Of a stretch of DNA of 64,000 bases, positions 47,134-58,128 are shown piece by piece (positions within the stretch are counted from its first letter, which is position 1; each line of letters starts with the position of its first letter). The DNA is taken from NCBI RefSeq assembly GCF_002885975.1, contig NZ_POSP01000004.1, positions 248,001-312,000 on the forward strand. The letters are read 5' to 3'. Both the position numbers and the translations under genes were made by a program. The notes under the pieces were generated by a model. It did no database searches. It was given only the letters and a program-made list of their open reading frames with translations, and was not told the origin of the DNA. This DNA comes from Paucibacter aquatile. Its GTDB lineage: Bacteria; Pseudomonadota; Gammaproteobacteria; Burkholderiales; Burkholderiaceae_C.

Positions 47134-47243
47134 CGCCCGCGGGTACGCGGGCGGTCCCCCGGGGGGACTGGACTCAGCGGCCGGCGTGGGCCGGCGGCTG
47201 AGTCCTCAAGCCGGCCTTGGGGCGGCCCGGCGGTCGGCTTGAG
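47134..47243. repeat. Array of four adjoining inverted repeats between convergent genes
   Basis: Within 110 bp there are four contiguous palindromes: CGCCCGC-gggtac-GCGGGCG (47134-47153); GTCCCCC/GGGGGAC (47154-47168); GGACTCAGC...GCTGAGTCC with inner GCCGGC pairs (47170-47205); and CTCAAGCCG...CGGCTTGAG (47205-47243). They fill the gap between the haemoglobin and Smr stop codons. They may act as bidirectional terminators or be a mobile extragenic palindromic element; no matching second copy was noticed in this window. Confidence 0.85.
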
Positions 47244-47269
47244 TTGCAAGCACTGAGGTTGCTCCGAGG

Positions 47270-47947
47270 TTAAGTGCCGGCCAGCAGGACCATCAGGGCG
47301 CCGCTGCCGCCATCGCTGGCGCGGGCCTGCACGAAGGCCAGGACCTGGTTTTTCTGCACCAGCCAGCGGCGCACCCGGGCTTTGAGCACGGGTTCGCGGC
47401 CCGGTGAGCCATTGCCCTTGCCGTGGACCACGCGCACGCAGCGCAGGCCGCGGCGGGCGCTTTCCTGGATGAAGTGGCCCAGGGCCTCGCGGGCCTGATC
47501 GCGGCGCAGGCCGTGCAGGTCGAGCTGGGCCTGCAGGCTCCAATGGCCGCGGCGAAGCTTGCGCACCACCTCCTGGCTGATCTCGGGGCGGCGGAAGGAC
47601 AGGCTCTCGTCGGTTTCCAGCAAGGTGTCGACATCGAAGTCGTCCGACAAGGCTTGCAGCAGCACCTGGCGCTCGTCGGCCTCCCGCTGCAAGGGCTCAG
47701 GAGCGGGGCGCTGGCGCTGGTGCAGCACTCGGGCCTGCTGGGCAGCCAGCCGTGTCACCGGGCCGACGCTGAGCTCGAAGATGCGCCGCTCCTGCTCGGC
47801 CAGGCGCGCGGCCGCCGCTTCGCGCTCGCGCCGCTCTTCCTCGGCGCGGCGCGCCAGGGCCAGCTCGCGCTGCAGCAGCTTGAGGTCTTGCAGGCTGTGG
47901 AGGGCGGCGGAGGGGCGCGAGCGTGGCGGGGAGGGCGGGGACGTCAT
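47270..47947 (-). CDS. Smr domain protein (MutS2 C-terminal-like nuclease domain)
   Basis: This 225-residue protein has a Smr domain at about 140-215: LDLHGLRRDQAREALGHF, then CVRVVHGKGNGS, the two signature motifs. The N-terminal part is a charged helix (LKLLQRELALARRAEEERRE). Stand-alone Smr proteins (YdaL/SmrA-B type) are linked to endonuclease or ribosome-rescue activity; SmrB cleaves mRNA at collided ribosomes. Which applies here is unknown. It is upstream of nothing else on its strand and convergent with the haemoglobin operon. Confidence 0.88.
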   Translation of the reverse strand: MTSPPSPPRSRPSAALHSLQDLKLLQRELALARRAEEERREREAAAARLAEQERRIFELSVGPVTRLAAQQARVLHQRQRPAPEPLQREADERQVLLQALSDDFDVDTLLETDESLSFRRPEISQEVVRKLRRGHWSLQAQLDLHGLRRDQAREALGHFIQESARRGLRCVRVVHGKGNGSPGREPVLKARVRRWLVQKNQVLAFVQARASDGGSGALMVLLAGT

Positions 47948-47972
47948 AGCGGGGACTTCATGGCGGGCGCCA

Positions 47973-48647
47973 TCATATTTGCCCGCGCTCCGCCATCGAG
48001 ATCACCTCGCCCATGCCCACCACGAAATGGTCAAGTACCCGGATGTCGACCAGGTTCAGGGCCGACTGCAAAGCCTGGGTCAGCAACTCGTCGGCGCGCG
48101 AGGGTTCGGCCACACCGGAGGGGTGGTTGTGGGCCAGGATCACGGCGGCCGCACCCAGGGCCAGGCCGCGCTTGACCACCTCGCGCGGGTAGACGCTGGT
48201 TTGCGTCAGCGTGCCGCGGAACATCTCTTCCAGTGCAATCAGGCGGTGCTGGGCGTCGAGGAAGAGCACGGCAAAAACCTCATGGCCCAGCCCGCCGAGC
48301 TGCAGGCTGAGGTAGCGCCGCACGGCCTCGGGTGCGTCGAACACCGGCCGCTGCGCCAGCTCGCTGCGCAGCGAGCGCCGCGCGATTTCGAGCACGGCCG
48401 CGATCTCGGCCTGCTTGGCCGGGCCGAGGCCTTTGACACCTTTCAGATCGGCCACCCGGGCGTGGAGCAGGCCGTGCCAGCCCCCGAACTGATCAAGCAA
48501 CTGCTGCGCCAGTTGCAAGACCGGTGTGCCCTGGATGCCGGTGCGCAGCAGCAGGGCCAGCAGTTCCGCATCGGCCAAGGCCTCCGGGCCGCGCGCCAGC
48601 AGCTTTTCTCGCGGGCGGGCTTCGGGCGGCAGGTCGTGCAGCGGCAT
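47973..48647 (-). CDS. radC: RadC family protein (JAB/MPN domain)
   Basis: This 224-residue protein has an N-terminal helix-hairpin-helix region ([20 protein letters not shown]) and a C-terminal JAB1/MPN metalloprotease-like domain with [14 protein letters not shown], which holds the metal ligands. The name suggests DNA repair, but the role of RadC in repair is not supported by experiments in E. coli; family members are sometimes linked to mobile elements. Here it is a housekeeping-type copy, 25 bp before the Smr gene on the same strand. Confidence 0.93.
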   Translation of the reverse strand: MPLHDLPPEARPREKLLARGPEALADAELLALLLRTGIQGTPVLQLAQQLLDQFGGWHGLLHARVADLKGVKGLGPAKQAEIAAVLEIARRSLRSELAQRPVFDAPEAVRRYLSLQLGGLGHEVFAVLFLDAQHRLIALEEMFRGTLTQTSVYPREVVKRGLALGAAAVILAHNHPSGVAEPSRADELLTQALQSALNLVDIRVLDHFVVGMGEVISMAERGQI

Positions 48648-48775
48648 GGGCTTCTCCGCAGGGCAGCAGGCAGTGGTGCAGGGCCGCAGGGGGCCGGGCA
48701 GGGCTTTCTGTCGTCGGTGGCCGGGAGAGGTGGGCTCAGGCCCTAAAATCCGGGCAACTTAGACCTTGCGCTCCC

Positions 48776-49219
48776 ATGAATCTTATCCAAGCCGGTTCTT
48801 TCCTGACGCTGCACTACCGCCTCTCCGGGCCAGACGGCACGGACGTCATCAACACCTTCGATGACAAGCCGGCCACCCTGTCCCTGGGCACGGGCGAGCT
48901 GTCGCCCGCCATCGAGGCGCGCCTGATCGGCCTGGCCGAAGGCACACGCACCCAGTTCGAGCTGGCGGCCGGTGAGGCCTTTGGCGAGCGCAACGCCGAG
49001 ATGATGCAACGCGTGAAGCTCAGCCTCTTGCGCCAGCTGGGCGATCCGGACGAGGAGTACCACGTCGGCGATGTGGTGCAGTTCCCCACGCCCGACGGCC
49101 AGGCCAGCTACGCCGGCCTGATCCGCGAGATCGGCGAAGACAGCGCCTTGTTCGATTTCAACCATCCGCTGGCCGGTCAGCCGGTGAGCTTTGAAGTGCA
49201 AGTGATCGGGGTGCTCTGA
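48776..49219 (+). CDS. fkpB: FKBP-type peptidyl-prolyl cis-trans isomerase (SlpA/FkpB-like)
   Basis: This protein-folding catalyst has 147 residues. The FKBP domain surrounds an IF-domain-like insertion as in SlyD/Slp[35 protein letters not shown], then [18 protein letters not shown], with [19 protein letters not shown] at the end. No metal-binding His-rich tail is present, which separates it from SlyD. ATG at 48776; the open frame upstream lies over radC. It is followed after 1 nt by ispH, the same pairing as fkpB-ispH in E. coli. Confidence 0.92.
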   Translation: MNLIQAGSFLTLHYRLSGPDGTDVINTFDDKPATLSLGTGELSPAIEARLIGLAEGTRTQFELAAGEAFGERNAEMMQRVKLSLLRQLGDPDEEYHVGDVVQFPTPDGQASYAGLIREIGEDSALFDFNHPLAGQPVSFEVQVIGVL

Positions 49220-49220
49220 G

Positions 49221-51582
<2,362 letters not shown>

Positions 51583-51592
51583 GCGAAAAGTG

Positions 51593-51621
51593 CTGGCAAA
51601 CTGAAAAAACCTCGCTATACT
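51593..51621 (+). promoter_or_regulatory. Promoter of tRNA-Ser
   Basis: CTGGCA (51593-51598, 4/6 to the -35 consensus), 17-nt spacer and TATACT (51616-51621, 5/6 to the -10). It starts 11 nt after the serS stop codon and gives transcription from about 51628. Confidence 0.65.
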
Positions 51622-51663
51622 AGCGGGCTTACTCGCAGCAACCAACGCGAGCACCAGATTACC

Positions 51664-51751
51664 GGAGAGGTGGCAGAGTGGTTGAATGTACCTGACTCGA
51701 AATCAGGCGGACGGAAACGTCTCGGGGGTTCGAATCCCCCCCTCTCCTCCA
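51664..51751 (+). tRNA. tRNA-Ser (anticodon CGA)
   Basis: This 88-nt sequence includes the encoded CCA. The acceptor stem pairs GGAGAGG with CCTCTCC. The anticodon stem CTGA/TCAG has loop CTCGAAA, so the anticodon is CGA (reads UCG). A long variable arm (between about 51708 and 51725) is present as in all tRNA-Ser. T arm GGGGG-TTCGAAT-CCCCC. Confidence 0.96.
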
Positions 51752-51773
51752 AATAGCTTGCTCGGCAAGCACT

Positions 51774-51802
51774 GCAAAACGGGCCCTTGAGGCCCGTTTT
51801 GC
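51774..51802 (+). terminator. Rho-independent terminator of tRNA-Ser
   Basis: GCAAAACGGGCC and GGCCCGTTTTGC form a perfect 12-bp stem with loop CTTGA; the T tract is the 3' side of the stem. Because both sides have A/T tails, it can work in either direction. Confidence 0.85.
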
Positions 51803-51876
51803 TTGTGTGCTTACGAATCGTTGTTCCCAAGCCCTGGGGTTCGTGGGAACAAGAAAAGCTGGTGCAGTGCGATGCT

Positions 51877-52146
51877 TCAGTCCGGCAAGCCCATCAGCAA
51901 GTCACCACCGGCATACAGCCAGCTTTCCCAATCGCACGCTTCGTCATCCTGAAAGGGTGCAGGGGTAGCAGCACATACTGGCGAAAGAGGCTGAGAGCTG
52001 GCTTGCGGGCTTTGACGAAGGGCTTGCAGGCTGCGGCGACGTGCAGGGCGGGTAGCTTGAGCGGCAGGCTTGCGGTTCGCCGCGCGCAGCGAAGCCGGGG
52101 TGTCGAGACGCAAGACGTGGCTGTGAGGGCGGTGTGTGGACTGCAT
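51877..52146 (-). CDS. Small basic hypothetical protein
   Basis: This 89-residue protein is arginine- and serine-rich in the N-terminal two thirds (for example SLRAANRKPAAQATRPARRR) and acidic with tryptophans at the C-terminus (DDEACDWESWLYAGGDLLMG). No known domain recognised. The start at 52146 has AGGAG about 11 nt upstream; the frame remains open further upstream. Its GC-rich, low-complexity composition means it could be chance, but the acidic aromatic tail looks selected. Confidence 0.4.
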   Translation of the reverse strand: MQSTHRPHSHVLRLDTPASLRAANRKPAAQATRPARRRSLQALRQSPQASSQPLSPVCAATPAPFQDDEACDWESWLYAGGDLLMGLPD

Positions 52147-52357
52147 GGCTGAAGGGCTCCTGTCGATGGATGCAACTGTCCTCCGATGCAGATTGGCCAG
52201 ATACCCCCGCCAAGGGGTGCCCTCCAATGGGGGGTGAGGGGTGGCTTGACTGCTGCTCCCGGTTTTGATTGTCGGAGCTGTGGGCGCGGGATGCGCAGGC
52301 GGCGTGAATCTCACCGGAAAGAGTGGGCACCTGAGCGGCCCTGCTCCGGTGAGCGGG
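52147..52357. other. Gene-free stretch upstream of the small hypothetical gene
   Basis: No supported gene. The reverse frame of the small protein continues through it without a ribosome-binding signal. It would hold the promoter of that gene if it is real; I could not identify a convincing -35/-10 pair. Confidence 0.3.
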
Positions 52358-52396
52358 CAAAAAAATGCCCCGGCAGGCATGAAAGCCTGCAGGGGC
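52358..52396 (-). terminator. Rho-independent terminator downstream of the sulfate operon
   Basis: On the reverse strand GCCCC-T-GCAGGC and GCCTGC-C-GGGGC form an 11-bp stem with one mismatch pair and a 6-nt loop, followed by ATTTTTTT. It lies about 220 nt after the cysB stop codon and is the first strong terminator for sbp-cysTWAB. Confidence 0.85.
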
Positions 52397-52615
52397 CGGT
52401 TCAATCGCCGAGGGCGGTAAACCAATCGATCGGGCATCCGATCGAGGAGACAAAACTGATTTGAGGGGCCGATTCAGCGCCTTTGGTGCGTCAGATCTGC
52501 CAGAAGGCACTCAAACTCGATGAATGCCACTATAAGACCAGTTTGGGTCCTTGGCTTCGAAGGATTCCGGCTTTCTATTGCCGTTTTTCGCAAGAATGAA
52601 CGAAAGCCGGGGGGT
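52397..52615 (-). other. Structured 3' untranslated stretch of the sulfate operon
   Basis: No gene is supported. Immediately after the cysB stop codon CCGGCTTTC (52567-52575) and GAAAGCCGG (52602-52610) form a perfect 9-bp stem with a 26-nt loop that itself contains a small TTGC/GCAA stem. No T run follows, so this is not a terminator; it may protect the mRNA end. A TATAGT on the reverse strand near 52531 could be a -10 of a short transcript. Confidence 0.45.
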
Positions 52616-53569
52616 TCAGAGTCCAGCCTGGCTGGCCGATTCATGGGCAGCGGCTTCGACGGCCTCGCGCGTCAGCGGTGCGGCAAAGGTCGACATGAAG
52701 GCGTAGACGTAGTCGCGCAGGTAAGCACCACGGCGCACGGCGAGGCGGGTCATGTTGTCGGCGAACAGGTGGCGGGCGTCGATGGCGACCAGGTGCTGGT
52801 CGCGTTCCTCGTCGTAAGCGATGGAGGCAACGATGCCCACGCCCAGGCCCAGTTCTACATAGGTCTTGATCACGTCGGCGTCCATGGCGGCCAGCACGAT
52901 GTTGAGATCCAGGCCGGCCGTGCGGAAGGCATCGTCGATGTGCGAGCGGCCGGTGTAGCCGAGCTCGTAGGTGATGATGGGGAACTGGGACAGGCGCTCC
53001 AGGGTCAAGACCTGACCCTCGGCGGCTTCGCGGGCCAGTTCGTGGTCCGGCGGCACCACCACCGAGTGGGTCCAGCGGTAGCAGGGCAGGGCGATCAGCT
53101 CATCGAACTGGGCCAGGGCCTCGGTGGCAATGCCGACATCGGCCTCGCCATCGAGCAGCAGGCGTGCCACCTGCTGCGGCGAGCCCTGATGCAGGTGCAG
53201 GCTGACATCGGGGTGGGTGGCCCGGAAGTCGCGCACCACCGGCGGCAGGGCATAGCGCGCCTGGCTGTGGGTCGCCGCAATGCGCAGCGTGCCGGTGCCG
53301 GCGCGGGCGAAGTCATCGCCGGCGCGGCGCAGATTGTCGGCCTCGTGCAGCATGCGCTCGATGATGGGCAGCACTTGGCGGCCCGGCTCGGTCAGGCCGG
53401 TCAGGCGCTTGCCGGCGCGCATGAAGATCTCGATACCGAGCTCATCCTCCAGCTCGCGGATCTGCCGGCTCACGCCGGGCTGCGAGGTGTGCAGGGCATG
53501 GGCCACTTCGGTGAGGTTGAAGCCGCGGCGCTGGGCTTCGCGGATGGAGCGCAGTTGCTGGAAGTTCAT
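52616..53569 (-). CDS. cysB: CysB-type LysR family transcriptional regulator
   Basis: This 317-residue activator of sulfate assimilation genes responds to N-acetylserine in E. coli. The N-terminal winged helix has MNFQQLRSIREAQRRGFNLT, HALHTSQPGVSRQIRELEDEL, the CysB/Cbl type. The effector domain has ATHSQARYALPPVV, GEADVGIATEALAQFDELIA and ELGLGVGIVASIAYDEERD. It follows cysA by 3 nt, so the regulator is made from the operon it probably controls. Confidence 0.94.
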   Translation of the reverse strand: MNFQQLRSIREAQRRGFNLTEVAHALHTSQPGVSRQIRELEDELGIEIFMRAGKRLTGLTEPGRQVLPIIERMLHEADNLRRAGDDFARAGTGTLRIAATHSQARYALPPVVRDFRATHPDVSLHLHQGSPQQVARLLLDGEADVGIATEALAQFDELIALPCYRWTHSVVVPPDHELAREAAEGQVLTLERLSQFPIITYELGYTGRSHIDDAFRTAGLDLNIVLAAMDADVIKTYVELGLGVGIVASIAYDEERDQHLVAIDARHLFADNMTRLAVRRGAYLRDYVYAFMSTFAAPLTREAVEAAAHESASQAGL

Positions 53570-53572
53570 GCC

Positions 53573-54670
53573 TCAGGCTGCCTTGGCGGTGCTGGCTGCA
53601 CGCGGGGTTTCGGTGTTCTGGCCCGCTTCGAACAGGCTCAGGCGGCTGGCGGCCAGGTGCACACGCTGGCCGCTGTACAGGCTCAGGGCCTCGGCGCGTT
53701 CGCGGCTCAGCTCGGCCTCGAGGTGCTGGCCCTTGGGGCCGAGCAGCTCGACGCGGGCGCTGGCGCCAAAGCTCAGCACGCGCTCCACCGTGGCGGCCAG
53801 GCCTTGCGCATCGGCCGCGGTCAGGATCTGCAGCTCATGCGGGCGGGCATAGGCCTGCACCGGGCCGGTGGTGTTGAAGGTGGCGCCATGCTGCAGCTGG
53901 TGTTCGCCGATGTGGACCACGCCGTTCTCGGCATGGCCTTCGAAGCGGTTGACTGCGCCGAGGAAGCCGTAGACAAAGGGCGTGGCCGGCTTCTCGTAGA
54001 CCTCTTGCGGCGTGCCGATCTGCTCGACGCGGCCATGGTCCATCAGCACCACGCGGTCGGCCACTTCCAGGGCTTCTTCCTGGTCGTGGGTGACGAAGAC
54101 GCTGGTGATGTGCAGCTCGTCGTGCAGGCGGCGCAGCCAGCGGCGCAACTCCTTGCGCACCTTGGCGTCGAGGGCGCCGAAAGGCTCATCCAGCAGCAGC
54201 ACGCGCGGCTCCACGGCCAGGGCGCGGGCCAGGGCGATGCGCTGGCGCTGGCCGCCGCTGAGTTGGGGCGGGAAGCGATCGGCCAGCCAGTCCAGCTGCA
54301 CGAGATTGAGCAGCTCATGCACCTTCTTCTTGATGATGGACTCGCTGGGGCGCTCCTTGCGCGGCTTGACGCGCAGGCCGAAGGCCACGTTCTCGAACAC
54401 CGTCATGTGGCGGAACAGGGCGTAGTGCTGGAACACAAAACCGACCTGGCGCTCGCGCACATGGGTGTCGGAGGCGTCTTCGCCGTCCAGCAAGACCTGA
54501 CCCCGATCGGCCGTTTCCAGGCCGGCGATGATGCGCAGCAGCGTGGTCTTGCCGCAGCCCGAGGGGCCCAGCAGGGCCACCAGCTCGCCGGTGGGAAAGT
54601 CGAGGCTGACGTCGCCCAGGGCGGTGAAGGCGCCGAAGGACTTGTGGATGTTGCGGACTTGGATGCTCAT
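53573..54670 (-). CDS. cysA: Sulfate/thiosulfate ABC transporter ATP-binding protein
   Basis: This energy-coupling subunit of the sulfate importer has 365 residues. Walker A is [14 protein letters not shown], the signature [15 protein letters not shown], Walker [13 protein letters not shown] and the switch histidine is in [13 protein letters not shown]-terminal TOBE-type regulatory domain follows. The ATG at 54670 overlaps the cysW stop by 4 nt. Confidence 0.96.
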   Translation of the reverse strand: MSIQVRNIHKSFGAFTALGDVSLDFPTGELVALLGPSGCGKTTLLRIIAGLETADRGQVLLDGEDASDTHVRERQVGFVFQHYALFRHMTVFENVAFGLRVKPRKERPSESIIKKKVHELLNLVQLDWLADRFPPQLSGGQRQRIALARALAVEPRVLLLDEPFGALDAKVRKELRRWLRRLHDELHITSVFVTHDQEEALEVADRVVLMDHGRVEQIGTPQEVYEKPATPFVYGFLGAVNRFEGHAENGVVHIGEHQLQHGATFNTTGPVQAYARPHELQILTAADAQGLAATVERVLSFGASARVELLGPKGQHLEAELSRERAEALSLYSGQRVHLAASRLSLFEAGQNTETPRAASTAKAA

Positions 54671-55563
54671 GTCGATGCTTCCTTGAGGGATCGGTGGGCA
54701 TTCCACTCGACGAATTGCTTGAGAACCAGAGTGACCAGGGCCAGCAGGGCCAGCAGGGAGGCCACAGCAAAGGCGGCTGCGAACTGGTACTCGTTGTAGA
54801 GAATTTCCACGTGCAGGGGCAGGGTGTTGGTGTAGCCGCGGATGTGGCCCGAGACCACCGAGACCGCGCCGAACTCACCCATGGCCCGCGCATTGCACAG
54901 GATCACGCCGTAGAGCAGGCCCCACTTCACATTGGGCAGGGTGACGCGCCAGAAGGTCTGCCAGCCCGAGGCGCCCAGCACCGTGGCCGCTTCTTCCTCA
55001 TCGCGGCCTTGGGCCTGCATCAGCGGGATCAGCTCGCGTGCCACAAAGGGGAAGGTCACGAAGATGGTGGCCAGCACGATGCCGGGCACGGCAAAGATGA
55101 TCTTCAAATCATGCGCTTGCAGCCAGGGGCCGAACCAGCCCTGGGCACCGAACAGCAGCACATAGACCAGGCCCGCCACCACCGGCGAGACCGAGAAGGG
55201 CAGGTCGATGAAGGTGATCAGGAGCTGCTTGCCACGGAAATCATGCTTGGCGATGGCCCAGGCTGCGCTGACGCCGAAGACCAGGTTCAGCGGCACTGAG
55301 ATGGCAGCGGCGATCAGGGTCAGCTTGACTGCCGAGACCGCATCGGCCTCGACCAGGGAGGCAATGTAGACCTCCCAGCCCTTGCGCAGCGCCTCGTGGA
55401 AGACCGCCACCAGCGGCATGATCAGGAACAGGCCGAAGAAGGCCAGGCCCAGGGTCAGCAGGGTGATGCGCACCCAGGGCGCCTCGCGCGTGGCGGGGTT
55501 GCGCTCGTAGCGTCCGGCGTTGCCGCTTTGCGGTACGCCCAGGCTTGAAACGATGCCGGCCAT
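54667..55563 (-). CDS. cysW: Sulfate ABC transporter permease CysW
   Basis: This inner-membrane permease has 298 residues and about six spans ([37 protein letters not shown] and others). The EAA loop is [19 protein letters not shown]. It overlaps cysT by 1 nt and cysA by 4 nt. Confidence 0.95.
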   Translation of the reverse strand: MAGIVSSLGVPQSGNAGRYERNPATREAPWVRITLLTLGLAFFGLFLIMPLVAVFHEALRKGWEVYIASLVEADAVSAVKLTLIAAAISVPLNLVFGVSAAWAIAKHDFRGKQLLITFIDLPFSVSPVVAGLVYVLLFGAQGWFGPWLQAHDLKIIFAVPGIVLATIFVTFPFVARELIPLMQAQGRDEEEAATVLGASGWQTFWRVTLPNVKWGLLYGVILCNARAMGEFGAVSVVSGHIRGYTNTLPLHVEILYNEYQFAAAFAVASLLALLALVTLVLKQFVEWNAHRSLKEAST

Positions 55564-56468
55564 TATTTGCGTCCTTCCAGACCGTTGCGGCGCGAGCTCC
55601 AGGCTTGCAGGCCATTGATCGCCAGCAGCAGCACGAAGCTGAACACCAGCATCACCGCAGCGATCGAGGTGGCGCCGACATAGTCGTACTGCTCCAGCTT
55701 GGAGATGATCATCAGCGGCGTGATTTCGCTGACCATGGGCAGGTTGCCAGCGATGAAGATCACCGAGCCGTATTCACCGACGGCGCGAGCGAAGGCCAGG
55801 GCAAAGCCGGTCAGCAGGGCCGGCGTCAGCGTCGGCAGCACCACCAGGCGGAAGGTCTGCCAGCGGTGCGCGCCCAGGGCGGCCGCGGCTTCCTCCAGCT
55901 CGGTTTCCATGTCTTCCAGCACCGGTTGCACCGTGCGCACGATGAAAGGCAGACCGATGAAGATCAGCGCCACCAGAATGCCCAGCGGCGTGAACGCCAC
56001 CTTGATGCCCCAGGGGGCCAGCAGCGAACCCAGCCAGCCATTGCCTGCGTACAGCGCGGTCAGCGCAATGCCGGCCACGGCGGTGGGCAGGGCAAAGGGC
56101 AGATCGATCAAGGCATCGACCACCTTCTTGCCGAAGAACTCGTACCGCACCAGGCTCCAGGCCAGGATCAGGCCAAAGACCAGGTTGATGCTGGCCGCCA
56201 GCAGCGAGAGGCCAAAGCTCAGCTTGTAGGACGCCACCACCCGCGGCGAGCTGGCCGCGGCCCAGAAGGCCTCAAAGCCATGGCCGGCCGATTTGATGAA
56301 CACCGCCGAAAGCGGGATCAACACGATCAGCGAGAGATAGAACAAGGTGAAGCCCAGGCTCGGGCCAAAGCCGGGCAGCACCCGGCGTTTGGCCCGGCGC
56401 GGGCCGGCATCCGCCGCTGGCAGCGCATGCGGCGCTGCGGCGGGCGAGGGGATCACATGGCTGGTCAT
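55563..56468 (-). CDS. cysT: Sulfate ABC transporter permease CysT (CysU)
   Basis: This is the partner permease of CysW. It has 301 residues and about six spans ([20 protein letters not shown] first). The EAA loop is [20 protein letters not shown], and [20 protein letters not shown] is typical. The N-terminus has a Pro/Ala-rich cytoplasmic extension. It follows sbp by 70 bp. Confidence 0.95.
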   Translation of the reverse strand: MTSHVIPSPAAAPHALPAADAGPRRAKRRVLPGFGPSLGFTLFYLSLIVLIPLSAVFIKSAGHGFEAFWAAASSPRVVASYKLSFGLSLLAASINLVFGLILAWSLVRYEFFGKKVVDALIDLPFALPTAVAGIALTALYAGNGWLGSLLAPWGIKVAFTPLGILVALIFIGLPFIVRTVQPVLEDMETELEEAAAALGAHRWQTFRLVVLPTLTPALLTGFALAFARAVGEYGSVIFIAGNLPMVSEITPLMIISKLEQYDYVGATSIAAVMLVFSFVLLLAINGLQAWSSRRNGLEGRK

Positions 56469-56538
56469 GGCAAGGGGTCGGTGTGGAGCGCAGGCTGGAG
56501 GGTGGTCAGCGGGACGGGGTCAGTGAGCCAGTCGGGCC

Positions 56539-57567
56539 TCAGCGCTTGATGCCGGCCACGATCTGGTCGTACTGGCCCCCATCGGCGAAATGGGTCTTGC
56601 TGACCTTGGCCCAGCCGCCCAGCAATTGGTCGACGCTGAACAGCTTGATCGGCGCGAAGCGCTTCTCTTCGCGCTTGAACACGGCCGCATCACGCGGGCG
56701 GAAGTTGTGGCGGGCGATGATGGCCTGTGCTTCAGGGGTGTAGAGGAAGTCCAGATAGGCCTTGGCGGTGGCGGCGGAGCCCTTTTTGGCGACCACCTTG
56801 TCGTTGATGGCCACGGGTGCATCCGCTTCGATGGACACGCTGGGGTTGGCCACCTCGAACAAGCCCTTGCCGAACTCGTTCTCGATCAGCTCGGCTTCCG
56901 ATTCAAAGGTCAGCAGCACATCGCCGATGCCGCGCTGGGTGAAAGTGGTGGTAGCGCCGCGGCCACCGCCGTCCAGCACCGGCACGTTGGCGAAAATCTT
57001 GCTGACCAACTCCTTGGCCTGAGCGTCATTGCCGCCCTTGGCCAGCACGCTGCCCCAGGCAGCCAGATAGCTGTAGCGGCCATTGCCCGTCACCTTGGGG
57101 TTGGGGATGATGACTTGCACGCCGGCACGGGCCAGATCGTTCCAGTCCTTGATGCCCTTGGGGTTGCCCTTGCGCACCAGGAACAGGATGGTGGAGCTGT
57201 AGGGCGCGGCATTGTTGGGGAAACGGCTGCGCCATTCAGTGGGCGTGAAGCCCTTGTCGGCCAGCACGTCCACATCGGTCGCCTGGTTCATGGTCACCAC
57301 ATCGGCCTCCAGGCCGCCGATCACGGAACCGATCTGTTTGCTGGAGCCGCCGTGCGATTGGTTGATCGTCAAGGCCTTGCCCGTCTTGGCTTGGTGCTGC
57401 TTGATGAAGGCCGGGTTGATCTCTTTGTACAGCTCGCGGCTCACGTCGTAGGAGACGTTGAGCAGGGTGTCGGCCGGGCTTTGCGCCATGGCGCTTGCAG
57501 GCATCAGGCTCCAGGCCAGCAGGGCAGTGGCGGCCAGGGCGACGGTGCGGCGAGAGGTCTTTTCCAT
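56539..57567 (-). CDS. sbp: Periplasmic sulfate-binding protein
   Basis: It captures sulfate (possibly thiosulfate) for CysTWA. It has 342 residues. A signal peptide ends near ASAMA. The mature part has LLNVSYDVSRELYKEINPAF, NQSHGGSSKQIGSVIGGLEA, TMNQATDVDVLAD and GGGRGATTTFTQRGIGDVLL, all close to Sbp/CysP. It leads the operon sbp-cysT-cysW-cysA-cysB; an AT-rich promoter region lies upstream. Confidence 0.95.
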   Translation of the reverse strand: MEKTSRRTVALAATALLAWSLMPASAMAQSPADTLLNVSYDVSRELYKEINPAFIKQHQAKTGKALTINQSHGGSSKQIGSVIGGLEADVVTMNQATDVDVLADKGFTPTEWRSRFPNNAAPYSSTILFLVRKGNPKGIKDWNDLARAGVQVIIPNPKVTGNGRYSYLAAWGSVLAKGGNDAQAKELVSKIFANVPVLDGGGRGATTTFTQRGIGDVLLTFESEAELIENEFGKGLFEVANPSVSIEADAPVAINDKVVAKKGSAATAKAYLDFLYTPEAQAIIARHNFRPRDAAVFKREEKRFAPIKLFSVDQLLGGWAKVSKTHFADGGQYDQIVAGIKR

Positions 57568-57630
57568 GATGTCAGGCGGGGCAGGGCATGCCCGGTTGGA
57601 GAGTCAGGCTCGCACTGTGCCTGCCGCCTC

Positions 57631-57680
57631 TTATTCATGGAACAACAGTTTTTATATTTGTTTATCCGTGTTTTGAATAA
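57631..57680 (-). promoter_or_regulatory. Promoter and possible CysB-binding region of the sulfate operon
   Basis: In an otherwise GC-rich region there is a 50-bp AT-rich block. On the reverse strand TATAAA (57651-57656) is a -10 candidate with TTATTC (57675-57680) 18 nt upstream. TTATTC and GAATAA also bracket the block as an inverted repeat (57631-57636 and 57675-57680). CysB sites in other bacteria are AT-rich and lie at this distance from such promoters. Confidence 0.5.
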
Positions 57681-57689
57681 GTGACCGTC

Positions 57690-58128
57690 TGGAAACGAAG
57701 CTTGGGTCATTCCAACCAATGCCAGGGGCGCGCTCGCTGAAGAATCGGTCCGGGCCGTGCGGGCGCTTGCTCACTTTCGCTTTCCCCATGCACCCCATCA
57801 GCAAGTGCGCACACGGCCCGGCCTATCCCCTGTGCACGCCGTCGACGCGGCGAGCTGGCTGGCAGCCCCCACGCGCGACCCAGTGGCACAGGTCACCGGT
57901 CTTTCCTGCTTCTTCCTCTTCGTCCCTCGGGCCGCGTCTTTGTCGCGGCCTTTTCCTCGTGACGATGTTTCTTGGTGTTCGCCGCCGACGGTTTGTTTGC
58001 CGTCCTTGGCGAAGCCCAGTCTAGGTGGCCGCCTGCGCCGCGCCCAAGAAGTTTTGCGCAGGAATATGTCTGCATAACGAATAAGTCAGGCAGCATGGCG
58101 CGCCCCGGCTTCGAGATGCCGGGCAGGC
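57690..58128. other. Gene-free stretch between the sulfate operon and the peptide-binding protein gene
   Basis: No open frame here has a ribosome binding site or protein-like sequence. It contains a good forward-strand terminator at 57930-57955 and a second hairpin with GACGG/CCGTC (57987-58004), which suggest a short forward transcript, possibly a small RNA starting near the sulfate promoter. Confidence 0.4.
57930..57955 (+). terminator. Rho-independent terminator without an obvious upstream gene
   Basis: GGCCGCG-tctttgt-CGCGGCC is a perfect 7-bp stem followed by TTTTCCT. There is no supported forward-strand gene in the 360 bp before it. Confidence 0.65.

Noticed and set aside
52520..54799. 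Forward open frame of 759 codons opposite cysB and cysA
   Set aside because: It spans two real genes antisense and their junction, without domain motifs.
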